Shown here: positions 54,677 through 63,909 of the stretch, piece by piece
Layout: each line of letters opens with the position of its first letter
How positions within the stretch are numbered: the first letter of the stretch is position 1
Source: Selenomonas sp.
GTDB taxonomy: Bacteria; Bacillota_C; Negativicutes; Selenomonadales; Selenomonadaceae
Length of the DNA: 64,000 nt
Reading direction: 5' to 3'
Assembly: GCF_024699275.1 (NCBI RefSeq)
Contig: NZ_JAILPX010000155.1
Location: forward strand, 1 to 64,000
Notes under the pieces: generated by a model
What the model saw: only the letters and a program-made list of their open reading frames with translations
Database searches by the model: none
Told to the model about the DNA's origin: nothing
Program-made: the position numbers and the translations under genes

Positions 54677-57481
54677 TCAAAGCATATTGGCCATAAAATA
54701 ATACTCATCTTCGTCAAAACGTAATTTTAGTGTTTCATCAAAGATTTTGGCCGCCTTTTTCAAGGCCATTAATTTTCTGTTATCCACCGCCTGCTTATCC
54801 TCTTTATAAACCAACGGGCTGCGCGTTACCACCCGTTCCAAGGCACAACCGCAATGAACCAACAAACGCACCCGCAGGGGATTGGATAGGTTTAATTGCA
54901 GATCCTCTTCCAGTGTCTTATCAAACTCCAGCAGTACGCTCATAATCTTGGCGGGATTCAGATAGGTAAGAAAGCGTTGTAAGGATTCCTCACAAAGACG
55001 CTGCACCACTAGATTCCCCTTACCCTCATGACGGGACAGCTTCGACGCTATTGCGGTTTCACTGGCAAAAACCAGTTCCGTCAACCGCCGTTCCCCTTCC
55101 CCATCAATAAGCTGTTCCAAGGGTATAAAGGGAATATTCAGCGTTGGTTTCTTCATGCCCACCGCCGCCACAATGCGATACTCCTGAGCGATTTCCGCCA
55201 GCCGGTCGTCCAAATGCAGCACGCCTACGGGAATGACTTCAATAATCCGCCCCGCATGGCGCAGCACATCCTCCACCAGGGCTTTGATCTTCATGGCAGC
55301 TCCATGACCGGAAGAACAGATAGTCACAATAGCTTCCTGCGTATTAACAGGAACCTCATGGGTATCGACAGCCTCATAGCCCTTGAAACTAAGCAGGGAT
55401 TCATAGATGCTGTCCAAATCCATACCAGCAATATCAACCTTGCGCATGGCTTCCAGAATCAAGGGCGTAGACACCATATCCAAGGTCCGCACAGGAATCT
55501 TCAACCGTTCAGAAAGCAGCGCTCCTATGTTGCAAAGTGAGCCCATATCCGCCAGAATCAATACCCCCTTCTGACATTCCATCCCCCTGAGCATGCCTGC
55601 TGTCTGCTCCAGTATCTCCTGTGGATTGACCTCCAAGGGCATGTCAATGGCAATGATATTGGTATCGGCGGAACTAAACAGCCGCTTGGCCACATCAACC
55701 ATGGAACTTGCCGTTGTCTTGCCATGGGTAGCCACCAAAATGATGATTTTTTCCTCCAGTTCATCATCATCTGCCGATTCCAGCAACAACGCAATATATT
55801 CAATCTCAGCCCGGGGCACAGTCACATGATAGTGCTTTTCAATCAAAGTCCCGATTTCCTCTGCTACCCGCATATATTCCGAATCCTTGGGGATAGCCCC
55901 TTCTATTTCCGTATAGGGAATCGTCTCCTGGGCCTTGACCCGCTTAAAGAAAGCCGACAGATGCAAACTGAATGCATAGAGAAACCTGTCCCGGTAACTG
56001 CGATTCAATCGTTTCTGTACATAGAGGGATATCTGCTCGGAAAAATCCACCAATGCCTCATCCACAATCTTAAGCAGCCGTTCCCGGGTAGTCATATTGA
56101 CAGAATGCTTCTTATTATATAGTTCTTTAACATAGACATTTACATCCGTGGCCACAATCTGCTTGATGAGTTCATCGCTGATCCCTTCCCCCTTGAGAAG
56201 CGCCACCTTGTCCTCTACCACCTGATAGAGATTAAAGCCTTCCCGATTGCCCTCATCATCCAGTTTGAATTTTTCTCCGGGAGGAGATACCAGCAAAGGC
56301 TCACTGACATACTGGGTGAGCTCCGCTAAAGCCTGCCGATTGGCCGACAATGTCAGCAAACCGTCCCGGACACTGGCCGGCAACATCCGAAAATCCGCTT
56401 CAATGAAACTGGGATTATCTATCCCATTCAGGAAAGCCTGAGCACAAAGCAATTTGATATTGGATTTCAGCTGTCCCACATTGCCACTGCCAATGCTGCC
56501 AATCAATGCCTTAATCGCTTCCACGCTGATGCGTACAGGCTTCTTGACCCGCTGGGCCTCCTCCATAAAGAGCAGCTTCAAAATATCCAGTTTCTCCTCC
56601 AAGGTTCGTTCAGACAAGGGCTTTATGGTAATGATATTGGGAATGCGCCGGACAAAGGTCTTCGTCAAAGCCGAATTCGGGTCTTCTGTCGTAGCGCCGA
56701 TAATCAGCACCTTGGCCTTACGGCTGCGGGTAGTTTCCCCCAAACGATTATATGTCCCCGTATCCATGAAGTAGAAAATCATTTCCTGCCCTTCAGGGGG
56801 CAGGCGATGGATTTCATCCAAAAAAAGAACGCCGCCATCGGCCTCTTCTACCAGTCCGGCCTTAGCCGTATCCGCTCCCGTAAATGCTCCCTTGATATGT
56901 CCGAAGATATGGGAAATCAGCAATTGCGGATTATTATAATAATCTGCACAATTAAAGGTAATAAAGGGTGCATGCTCACCGAAACGCTTCATGGCCTTAC
57001 CATAAGCAAACATCATATGCGCAAAAAGTGTCTTACCCACTCCGGTTTGTCCCACAATCAACGTATGAAGCCCATCTGGCGGATAAAGTATGGCGGCTTT
57101 CCCTTGCTCCACCTGCCGCTTGAGACTCTTGTCCGCACCAATCAACCGTGCAAATGGATTAGCCTCTTCCTCCTCATCACTGGCAAAAATTCGCTTGCAT
57201 TCCTCCACATCCCGGAATTGCAAAGGCCCATGCCCCAGTTCGCACTCCAGTAACTTTTCCAGGGTTCCCCGATCAAAATAACGTACCGGCCGACCTGTAA
57301 ACTTTATAATTCTATCCTGGCGATGCAGTTCATTTAACTCTTTGGATACGTTATTCCGCAAAATATCCAATTCATCGGCAATTTCCTGGGCATCAAAACC
57401 AATCTGCCCCGTCATATCCTTACTTTCCATTGCGGATGAACGCTCTTGTATGTAAAGTAAAATCCGCTCACTGCGTTTCAA
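54677..57481 (-). CDS. levR: LevR-type sigma-54 activator with PTS regulation domains
   Basis: A 934-residue enhancer-binding activator. In order: an N-terminal DNA-binding helix-turn-helix (about 1-75), AAA+ domain with Walker A GQTGVGKT (144-151) and sigma-54 loop GAFTGA (198-203), a first PRD (about 430-540), an EIIA(Man)-like domain (about 585-700, VATHGKTTASS), an EIIB-like segment (about 720-800) and a second PRD ending VHCGCALERV. PTS phosphorylation of His residues should modulate it. It is expected to drive the PTS operon at 54356. The start is a TTG eight bases after AGGAG. Confidence 0.92.
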   Translation of the reverse strand: MKRSERILLYIQERSSAMESKDMTGQIGFDAQEIADELDILRNNVSKELNELHRQDRIIKFTGRPVRYFDRGTLEKLLECELGHGPLQFRDVEECKRIFASDEEEEANPFARLIGADKSLKRQVEQGKAAILYPPDGLHTLIVGQTGVGKTLFAHMMFAYGKAMKRFGEHAPFITFNCADYYNNPQLLISHIFGHIKGAFTGADTAKAGLVEEADGGVLFLDEIHRLPPEGQEMIFYFMDTGTYNRLGETTRSRKAKVLIIGATTEDPNSALTKTFVRRIPNIITIKPLSERTLEEKLDILKLLFMEEAQRVKKPVRISVEAIKALIGSIGSGNVGQLKSNIKLLCAQAFLNGIDNPSFIEADFRMLPASVRDGLLTLSANRQALAELTQYVSEPLLVSPPGEKFKLDDEGNREGFNLYQVVEDKVALLKGEGISDELIKQIVATDVNVYVKELYNKKHSVNMTTRERLLKIVDEALVDFSEQISLYVQKRLNRSYRDRFLYAFSLHLSAFFKRVKAQETIPYTEIEGAIPKDSEYMRVAEEIGTLIEKHYHVTVPRAEIEYIALLLESADDDELEEKIIILVATHGKTTASSMVDVAKRLFSSADTNIIAIDMPLEVNPQEILEQTAGMLRGMECQKGVLILADMGSLCNIGALLSERLKIPVRTLDMVSTPLILEAMRKVDIAGMDLDSIYESLLSFKGYEAVDTHEVPVNTQEAIVTICSSGHGAAMKIKALVEDVLRHAGRIIEVIPVGVLHLDDRLAEIAQEYRIVAAVGMKKPTLNIPFIPLEQLIDGEGERRLTELVFASETAIASKLSRHEGKGNLVVQRLCEESLQRFLTYLNPAKIMSVLLEFDKTLEEDLQLNLSNPLRVRLLVHCGCALERVVTRSPLVYKEDKQAVDNRKLMALKKAAKIFDETLKLRFDEDEYYFMANML

Positions 57482-57642
57482 CTGTATCACTCCTTTTCGA
57501 TACTCTTCCTCAATCATATAACAGAGTATTAGATATAGCAAGAAAATATCCGTTCATCCATTAGAATCCGCAAAGCTAAGCAGGATTTCCCCTTTTCCAT
57601 AGCGAATAAAAGTAGCACATAGCGAAAAAGGGAGGGAAATCC

Positions 57643-57954
57643 ATGGAAAAACAAATCGCAGTCTGGTTGGTGCAGCGCGGCTACGCCGATGATGTAGAAC
57701 AAGGTGTACGGTTTGCTGAAGCATTGGCGAAGAACGAATGCACCGAGGAAATGCTCGAAACCCTCGGTCATAATATCGATATATTTATGACCGTTGGCGG
57801 CCCGATTACCGCCGAAAACCTCATGCCCTTCATGCAGGAAAAATGCAATATGGCTAAGAAACTAATCAAATTCTGGAGTGAAAATCCCAAGGATACGAAT
57901 GCCATCTTCTTCTTCAACGAATGCAGAAAGCACGACGTGGAGGTCGGGCAATAA
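57643..57954 (+). CDS. Small orphan protein of unknown function
   Basis: A 103-residue protein with no signal peptide or membrane segment. It is acidic at the N-terminus and has an amphipathic pattern (VQRGYADDVEQGVRFAEALAKNECTEEM) and a charged C-terminus. GGGAGGG lies six bases before the ATG and a strong terminator follows directly, so it looks like a genuine monocistronic gene. I do not recognise a family. It is the only plus-strand gene in the last 18 kb. Confidence 0.75.
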   Translation: MEKQIAVWLVQRGYADDVEQGVRFAEALAKNECTEEMLETLGHNIDIFMTVGGPITAENLMPFMQEKCNMAKKLIKFWSENPKDTNAIFFFNECRKHDVEVGQ

Positions 57955-57989
57955 AAAAATCCGCAAGCAAATTGCTTGCGGATTTTTTT
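57953..57989. terminator. Bidirectional terminator
   Basis: A stem of about 16 bp (AAAATCCGCAAGCAA and complement) is flanked by A- and T-runs. It serves both the small orphan gene and the convergent 3D-domain gene. Confidence 0.93.
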
Positions 57990-58803
57990 ATGACAGCACA
58001 TAAACTTCAATATTTCGACGTCCGAAATTCATGCACTCCCCATAGGTCTCCATGCACAAATCCACTTTCTGACCACGGATAGCGCCGCCAGTATCAGCAG
58101 CCACAGCCACACCATAGCCTGGTATATAGACTTGGGATCCCAATGGAATAACATTCGGGTCAACAGCAACCACTCCCCGGCGGGCCGGAATCCCCATGGC
58201 GGTAGTGCCCGTAGCACTGCCGTCTGTAGGCAGATAAGCTGTTGCTTCCATGGTGTAAACGCGGGTATAAGGCATCGCCCCCCTCTCCGTCTGCACCTTT
58301 GGTCTCATTTGTTCTTCACGCATACGCTGCAGTGCTGCACGTTTTTTTGCACTGTCAGTTACTACTATATCTAAGTTCGCCTGAATTTTCGCATCCAGTC
58401 CCAGAGGTGTTTCCACATCCTCCAGATTATAGCCCAACTCGATCAGGGCGTCGCCTACGGTCTGCTTGCTGGTCACGACCGATTTTGCCTGACCATTGTA
58501 CGTTACCGTTACCGGAACCGCGCGGTAAACGGTGATTTTCGTGTTACTGCCATCCTTTTCCAGATGGTATTCATCGTTGGCTCTAAGTTTCACGCCATTT
58601 TTCCCTAAGATAAACGCAGGATTTGTATGATTTGTATTGGTCGTAATGGTTTTACCATCGGCCACAATAGTTACCTGGTGCCAATCGTCTGGCAACGTAG
58701 TCTTCGTAAAGCCCGTTGTCAACATCATCATAATGGCCAGCACCGCGCACATTACAACTTTTTGTTCTTTATGATTGAAAGCCACGATTTTCCTTAAACT
58801 CAT
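57988..58803 (-). CDS. 3D-domain cell-wall protein (YabE-like)
   Basis: A 271-residue exported protein. A signal anchor (about 13-33) is followed by DUF348 ubiquitin-like repeat(s) (about 40-145, including DALIELGYNLEDVETPLG) and a C-terminal 3D domain (about 178-270) with the three conserved aspartates (DPNVIPLG, AADTGG, KVDLCM). 3D domains occur in lytic transglycosylases and resuscitation-promoting-type proteins. It is downstream of tatD and metG, the Bacillus metG - yabD - yabE order. GGGGGC precedes the ATG. Confidence 0.92.
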   Translation of the reverse strand: MSLRKIVAFNHKEQKVVMCAVLAIMMMLTTGFTKTTLPDDWHQVTIVADGKTITTNTNHTNPAFILGKNGVKLRANDEYHLEKDGSNTKITVYRAVPVTVTYNGQAKSVVTSKQTVGDALIELGYNLEDVETPLGLDAKIQANLDIVVTDSAKKRAALQRMREEQMRPKVQTERGAMPYTRVYTMEATAYLPTDGSATGTTAMGIPARRGVVAVDPNVIPLGSQVYIPGYGVAVAADTGGAIRGQKVDLCMETYGECMNFGRRNIEVYVLS

Positions 58804-58925
58804 TAAAAGCCCCCTTCAAACTTCGGTGAAGAACTTTTAGCAGTATAGCATGGGATTAAAACCCTTGTCAAATTCTACTCAACTATTTTCCCACATTTAG
58901 CTGAAAAACAGCTGAAAAATGGGAA

Positions 58926-58971
58926 TAAAAAAGCAGTGGACCGCATTTTTTAATGCATGTCCACCACTTTT
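58926..58971 (-). terminator. Terminator after tatD
   Basis: An imperfect stem (AGTGGTGGAC/GTCCACTGCT with AT-rich loop) is followed by TTTTTT on the minus strand, about 30 bases after the tatD stop. Confidence 0.7.
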
Positions 58972-58996
58972 ACCAAAAAACCGGCAAAACAAGGGA

Positions 58997-59776
58997 TTAG
59001 ATACCATATAATTCCTCAGCATTGTTTGAGGTCTGTTTAGCCACCTTTTCCACAGGAATCCCCTTGATTTCAGCTACTTTCTCTGCCACATAGCGCACAA
59101 AAGCAGGTTCATTCTGTTTCCCTCGCATAGGAACAGGTGCCAGATAAGGCGCATCGGTCTCAACCAAAATGCGTTCCAAGGGAAATCTCGCCACTATTTC
59201 GGGAAGTTTAGCCGCGTTCTTATAAGTTAAAGGCCCATCGACACCAATGTACCACCCCAGCTGATAAAGCTCTTGTGCCATTTCATAACTGCCGGAAAAA
59301 CAATGCATCACACCGCTAATACCGCGGCCCTCTTTTTTCAGAATGGCCATGGTATCCCCATGAGCCTCCCGGTCATGAACACAAACCGGCAGATGCAGCT
59401 GGCGGGCTAAGTCCAACTGATGGATGAACATACGCCGCTGCAAAGCCCGCTTTTCCTCATCTTTCTCCCAATAATAATCCAGGCCAATTTCACCGATGGC
59501 CACCACGCGTGTACACTTGGTCCAAGCCGCCAACTGCTCATCATCCGCCGTACCCAATTCATAAATTTCTTCCGGATGGATGCCTACACCGGCGTAAACG
59601 CCATCATAGGAAGCCGCTAGTTCCACCGCCTTCTCCGAAGACGCCAAGGTGTCTCCCATATTGATCAGGCGGGTAACGCCTGCTTCCTGCGCCCGGGCAA
59701 TAACTTCAGCTTCCTGTCTGGAAAATTTGTCATCATTTAAATGGGTGTGGGTATCCACTAATGCAAACTTCCCCAT
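58997..59776 (-). CDS. tatD: TatD-family metal-dependent hydrolase
   Basis: A 259-residue TIM-barrel nuclease/hydrolase. Metal ligands are visible in VDTHTHLND, the Glu of IGEIGLDYYW, VCVHDRE, GVMHCFSG and VETDAPYLAP. TatD enzymes act as DNases or on D-aminoacyl substrates; the true target is unclear. Its ATG is one base after the metG stop (TGATATG), and no ribosome site of its own is evident, so translation is probably coupled to metG. Confidence 0.95.
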   Translation of the reverse strand: MGKFALVDTHTHLNDDKFSRQEAEVIARAQEAGVTRLINMGDTLASSEKAVELAASYDGVYAGVGIHPEEIYELGTADDEQLAAWTKCTRVVAIGEIGLDYYWEKDEEKRALQRRMFIHQLDLARQLHLPVCVHDREAHGDTMAILKKEGRGISGVMHCFSGSYEMAQELYQLGWYIGVDGPLTYKNAAKLPEIVARFPLERILVETDAPYLAPVPMRGKQNEPAFVRYVAEKVAEIKGIPVEKVAKQTSNNAEELYGI

Positions 59777-59777
59777 A

Positions 59778-61727
59778 TCAGCGTACCGCAGAGCCTACTG
59801 GCATATCCACAGACAGGACCTGCAAATCGTCGCCAGAGGAAGCGGCCAATACCATACCATGGGATACGATACCGCGAATCTTGGCCGGTTTCAAGTTTAT
59901 AACCATCACCACATTCTTGCCCACCAGCTCGTCCGGAGTGTAATGCTTCGCAATACCAGATACGATTTCCCGCTGTTCATCGCCCAAATCAACGGTAAGC
60001 TTCAACAATTTTTCTGTCTTCGGCACCGGTTCAGCAGAAACCACCTTGACCACCCGCAGGTGAATCTTCGAAAATTCATCTATGCTGATTTCTTCATGTC
60101 CGCTATCGGCTTCTGGCTTAACGGCGTTCTTATCCTGTTTGTTCTTCTTCGCTGGCTTTTCCTGCTTAGCTGGCGTTTTGTCTTTCTCCACCTCAATGCG
60201 GGGAAAGAGCTGCTCAGGCGTTCCCACCTTATGGTTAGCAGCAATACCGCCCCACTCCTGAATATCCGCCAACTGGACATCGGCAAAATCACGTTCCAGA
60301 TTCAGCTGTTTCCAAATACGCTCAGCCGTAATCGGCATAAAGGGACTGATCATTACGCTGATCTGACGCAGGGATTCCGCCAGATTGTACATGACATTGG
60401 CCAATTCCTGTTTTTGGGTCTCATCTTTGGCCAATGCCCAGGGAGCCGTTTCATCAATGTATTTATTGGCCCGGCTGATAAAGGCCCAGACTTTCTTGAT
60501 GGTCAGGGACAATTCCATCTTTTCCATGTTGTCGGCAAAATAACGTACCGTTTCCGCAGCATCAGCTTTAAGGCTCTTATCAATATCGCTTTCACCCTTA
60601 GGTGCAATCAACACACCATCCTGGAATTTCCCCACCATATTCAATGTACGATGCAGCAGGTTCCCCAAATCATTGGCCAAATCGCTATTGATGCGCTGAA
60701 TCAATGCATCCCGGGAGAAATTACCATCCTGCCCCAGATTGATTTCTCTGAGCAGGAAATAACGGATTGCATCCGCACCAAACTCATCAATCAAACCGAT
60801 GGGGTCAATGACATTGCCCTTTGACTTGCTCATCTTGTCCCCATCCACAATCAGCCAGCCATGACCATAAACCTTCTGGGGCAAGGGTAAATCCAACGCC
60901 ATCAGGATGCACGGCCAGATAATGGTATGGAAGCGCACGATTTCTTTCCCCACCAGATGCAGATTAGCCGGCCAATAACGATTGAACTTTTCCGGATCAT
61001 CCAAAAAGCCAATCGGCGTCAAATAATTCGTCAACGCATCAAACCACACATAGATGACGTGTTTTTCATCCATGGGAACTGGGATCCCCCAGTCAAAGGA
61101 CGTACGGGAAATACAGAGATCCTCCAGCCCCTGCTTGATAAAATTGATCATCTCATTACGCCGGGATGTGGGCTGGATAAAGTCCGGGTGACTTTCAATG
61201 TAGGCGAGAATCTTATCCTGGTAGTTGCTCATCTTAAAGAAATAAGCTTCCTCAGACACTTCCTGCACAGGACGGCCGCAATCCGGGCAGCAGCCATTCT
61301 CATCCAGCTGATGTTCCGTCCAATAGCTTTCACAGGGTGTACAATAAAGGCCCTTATATTCCCCTTTATAGATATCTCCCTTGGCATAAATCCGACGGAA
61401 AATCTCCTGTACCACCCGTTCATGACGTTTTTCCGTCGTACGGATAAAGTCATCATTGCTGATGTTGAGCTTCTGCCAAAGATTCTGGAAACCAGCCACA
61501 ATCTTATTCGTATACTCAATGGGCTTGATGCCGGCTTCTTCTGCTTTCTGTTGAATTTTCTGCCCGTGCTCATCCGATCCCGTCAGGAAAAATACATCAT
61601 CTCCTGCCAGACGGTGAAAGCGGGCAATACTATCTGCAATGGTGGTGCAGTATGCATGACCGATATGCAACTTGGCACTGGGATAATAAATCGGCGTAGT
61701 AATGTAAAATGGTTTTTTTTCAGACAT
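59778..61727 (-). CDS. metG: Methionyl-tRNA synthetase
   Basis: The enzyme charges tRNA-Met with methionine. The 649-residue protein has the class I motifs HIGH (21-24) and KMSKS (about 300), a zinc knuckle (CTPCESY and CCPDCGR), the anticodon-binding helical domain (about 375-520), a Lys/Pro-rich linker (about 520-545) and a C-terminal tRNA-binding domain (about 545-649). The C-terminal domain is of the Arc1p/EMAP type, found in dimeric bacterial MetG. AGGAGG precedes the ATG. It forms an operon with tatD. Confidence 0.97.
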   Translation of the reverse strand: MSEKKPFYITTPIYYPSAKLHIGHAYCTTIADSIARFHRLAGDDVFFLTGSDEHGQKIQQKAEEAGIKPIEYTNKIVAGFQNLWQKLNISNDDFIRTTEKRHERVVQEIFRRIYAKGDIYKGEYKGLYCTPCESYWTEHQLDENGCCPDCGRPVQEVSEEAYFFKMSNYQDKILAYIESHPDFIQPTSRRNEMINFIKQGLEDLCISRTSFDWGIPVPMDEKHVIYVWFDALTNYLTPIGFLDDPEKFNRYWPANLHLVGKEIVRFHTIIWPCILMALDLPLPQKVYGHGWLIVDGDKMSKSKGNVIDPIGLIDEFGADAIRYFLLREINLGQDGNFSRDALIQRINSDLANDLGNLLHRTLNMVGKFQDGVLIAPKGESDIDKSLKADAAETVRYFADNMEKMELSLTIKKVWAFISRANKYIDETAPWALAKDETQKQELANVMYNLAESLRQISVMISPFMPITAERIWKQLNLERDFADVQLADIQEWGGIAANHKVGTPEQLFPRIEVEKDKTPAKQEKPAKKNKQDKNAVKPEADSGHEEISIDEFSKIHLRVVKVVSAEPVPKTEKLLKLTVDLGDEQREIVSGIAKHYTPDELVGKNVVMVINLKPAKIRGIVSHGMVLAASSGDDLQVLSVDMPVGSAVR

Positions 61728-61786
61728 GGAAAATGATCCTCCTTATATTACACCTGCAAATGATTCAGATGTTGCATACATAAAAT

Positions 61787-63052
61787 TTACTTTTTCGGCA
61801 GCATGACCACTGCCACGGGCAAATTAGACGCCCCCGGTGGGGAAAATTCAAAGACCGTTTCGCCCTGCCCCACACTTTCCCCCAGAGGAGCCAGCTCTGT
61901 ATTTTGGGCCAGCTGCCACTTTCCAGCTTCCCGCTGGGATTGTACCGCATAACTTTCCGGAGCTGTCCGGTCTCCAAAATAAGGCCGTTCCCCCGGGGTA
62001 GGAAATAATGTATAGGTCTTCGTGGCCTTAAAACTGCGCATGGCCCCAGCATAAACACCACCCAAGGGACTTAAATAGTAATCCACATCGCCAGCTTCCA
62101 CGGGCAGCTCAATGCGATAATTGATGCCATAATTGCCATAATTGATCACCGCACTGCCATCGGTAGCATCAATACCCGTACGATATTTATCGGTCTTATC
62201 ATCTGCCAGCATGAAATAAACACCGCCATCCTCCCCAGGATTATATACCTTGCGGGCAGACAGCACTCGATTCATCCCTTTGAAGGTTCCCCTAAGCCGC
62301 ATTGCATCCTTTGGCAGCACCGGCAGATTTTCCACCGCCGTCACGGGGTCCCCATAAGCATCCAACATGATTACCGATACCAGAACCGAATGCTCCGCAT
62401 GAAAATCAAAGACACCATAAGTCAATTCTCCCGGCTGCAAAATGGTCATATTCATATTCTCCTGCAATAAGCGGGACATACCCGGCTGCAGGGAAATCTT
62501 CTGATTTCTTTCCTGGCTGAAGTATTCCAACTGCGTAGCCTTCCCCACCTTGAGATAATCATCACTGGGCTGACCACTACCGCCACGAGTAACGGTTACG
62601 GTATTCTTACCGTTATACTCATTTTTAAGCACTACCGCCAGCTTCTTGGGTTCATCACTGCTATTCAAATGGTAGAATAACACGCGGGCATCTCCCCGGA
62701 CGGAATCCTGATAGAGGATACCATTCTGGTTCACATATTCCGGGCTATCGGAAAAAAGCAGGGTTCCCCCCTCGTCCCGACTATTCATATACCAACGAGC
62801 CAGTCCCTGTTTTTCCGGGAGATTCTTCTGCTCAGGAACAGTTTGCCCCTGTTCCTGCGTCCGCAAAATATTTTGGATGCGGTCTAAGATTTTCGTATCT
62901 GAGCTCCCCCTCACCTGCAAATTTTTCGCCAATCTGTCAGCATGCACAATGGTAACCGCCCCACTGACAGCGGCATGACGAGCCTGCACCAGCGAAGGCA
63001 TCAACATAACCCCCGCTGTCAGCACAGCCATTGCTATTTGTTTTCCTTTCAT
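61787..63052 (-). CDS. Secreted protein of unknown function
   Basis: A 421-residue exported protein. The signal peptide (about 1-24) ends in VQA. The mature protein is beta-rich with Asn/Asp/Gly turns and no lipobox. There is no recognised domain; FYHLNSSDEPKKLAVVLKNEYNGKNTVTV and DFHAEHSVLVSVIML look like beta-sandwich strands. The gene is co-directional with the polysaccharide deacetylase and separated by 25 bases, so a joint role at the cell surface is possible. Confidence 0.75.
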   Translation of the reverse strand: MKGKQIAMAVLTAGVMLMPSLVQARHAAVSGAVTIVHADRLAKNLQVRGSSDTKILDRIQNILRTQEQGQTVPEQKNLPEKQGLARWYMNSRDEGGTLLFSDSPEYVNQNGILYQDSVRGDARVLFYHLNSSDEPKKLAVVLKNEYNGKNTVTVTRGGSGQPSDDYLKVGKATQLEYFSQERNQKISLQPGMSRLLQENMNMTILQPGELTYGVFDFHAEHSVLVSVIMLDAYGDPVTAVENLPVLPKDAMRLRGTFKGMNRVLSARKVYNPGEDGGVYFMLADDKTDKYRTGIDATDGSAVINYGNYGINYRIELPVEAGDVDYYLSPLGGVYAGAMRSFKATKTYTLFPTPGERPYFGDRTAPESYAVQSQREAGKWQLAQNTELAPLGESVGQGETVFEFSPPGASNLPVAVVMLPKK

Positions 63053-63077
63053 AAATCAAAAACATCCTTACTAAACA

Positions 63078-63875
63078 TTACTCACGAATTAAATGCTGGT
63101 GAATTCCCAGACGGGTCATCACCTCTCCTTTGAACAGGCGCAGCTTGAATTCCAGCAGCCCCAAGCGAGGATGGGGAATGTTGGTACGCTGCATGAGATA
63201 GGGATTCGTCTTAAAGGTATTAAGACCACCATCCCCAGTCACGGCTGTCAGGTATTCATTCTCCTGCAGCAATTCCGGCATACCATCATCATAAGCACCA
63301 TTAGGATAGGAAAAGGTAAAGATGGTCTTGAGACCGTTCCACTCCATCAGCAGTTTGGAAAGCTTCATTTCCTCGGCCTGCTTTTCCCGCTCCAGACTGG
63401 TCAGAGGCTGATGGTTAGCCGTGTGGCTGCCCAATTCAATCCCCCGGTTCTGCATATCCCGCAACTGATTCCAGCTGAGATAGCCTTTGCGCCCGATGCT
63501 GTTGGTTACCATATAGACCGTCCCCACCATATGCCGCTCCTCCAGCATCGGCAGCAATATCGTGTAGTTATCTTCATAACCGTCATCAAAGGTCAAAATC
63601 ACCGGTTTTTCCGGCAAATCCTGTTTACCTTTCTTCGCCCGCATAAAATCCTGCATGGTAATGGTGGTATAGCCTTCAGCCTGCAGATAATCCAGCTGCT
63701 GGGCAAAATCAGCCACAGGCACCGCATAGGACCAGCCATCGTCCCCCACATCATCACAGATATGATGATATTCCAACACCAGTACCCCTTGAGGTGCCGG
63801 CGTCAACGTCAGCCAGGAAATAAAGATCAACAGGATAAAGGCCAACACCCCTGCCCCATATTTCACATAACGCAA
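63078..63875 (-). CDS. Polysaccharide deacetylase (NodB-homology domain)
   Basis: A 265-residue membrane-anchored protein with one N-terminal helix (about 7-27) and an extracytoplasmic NodB domain. The metal and catalytic motifs TFDDGYEDNY (catalytic base Asp and metal Asp), SHTANH (metal His pair) and FSYPNGAYDD are intact. It should deacetylate N-acetylglucosamine residues of peptidoglycan or another surface polymer. The start is a TTG eight bases after GAGGG. Confidence 0.9.
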   Translation of the reverse strand: MRYVKYGAGVLAFILLIFISWLTLTPAPQGVLVLEYHHICDDVGDDGWSYAVPVADFAQQLDYLQAEGYTTITMQDFMRAKKGKQDLPEKPVILTFDDGYEDNYTILLPMLEERHMVGTVYMVTNSIGRKGYLSWNQLRDMQNRGIELGSHTANHQPLTSLEREKQAEEMKLSKLLMEWNGLKTIFTFSYPNGAYDDGMPELLQENEYLTAVTGDGGLNTFKTNPYLMQRTNIPHPRLGLLEFKLRLFKGEVMTRLGIHQHLIRE

Positions 63876-63909
63876 ACTTACATCCCTCTTCCTTATAAAT
63901 CATTGGCTA

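Noticed and set aside
59649..60824. A 391-codon plus-strand frame opposite metG and tatD
   Set aside because: It covers two well-supported genes on the other strand and has no recognisable domain.
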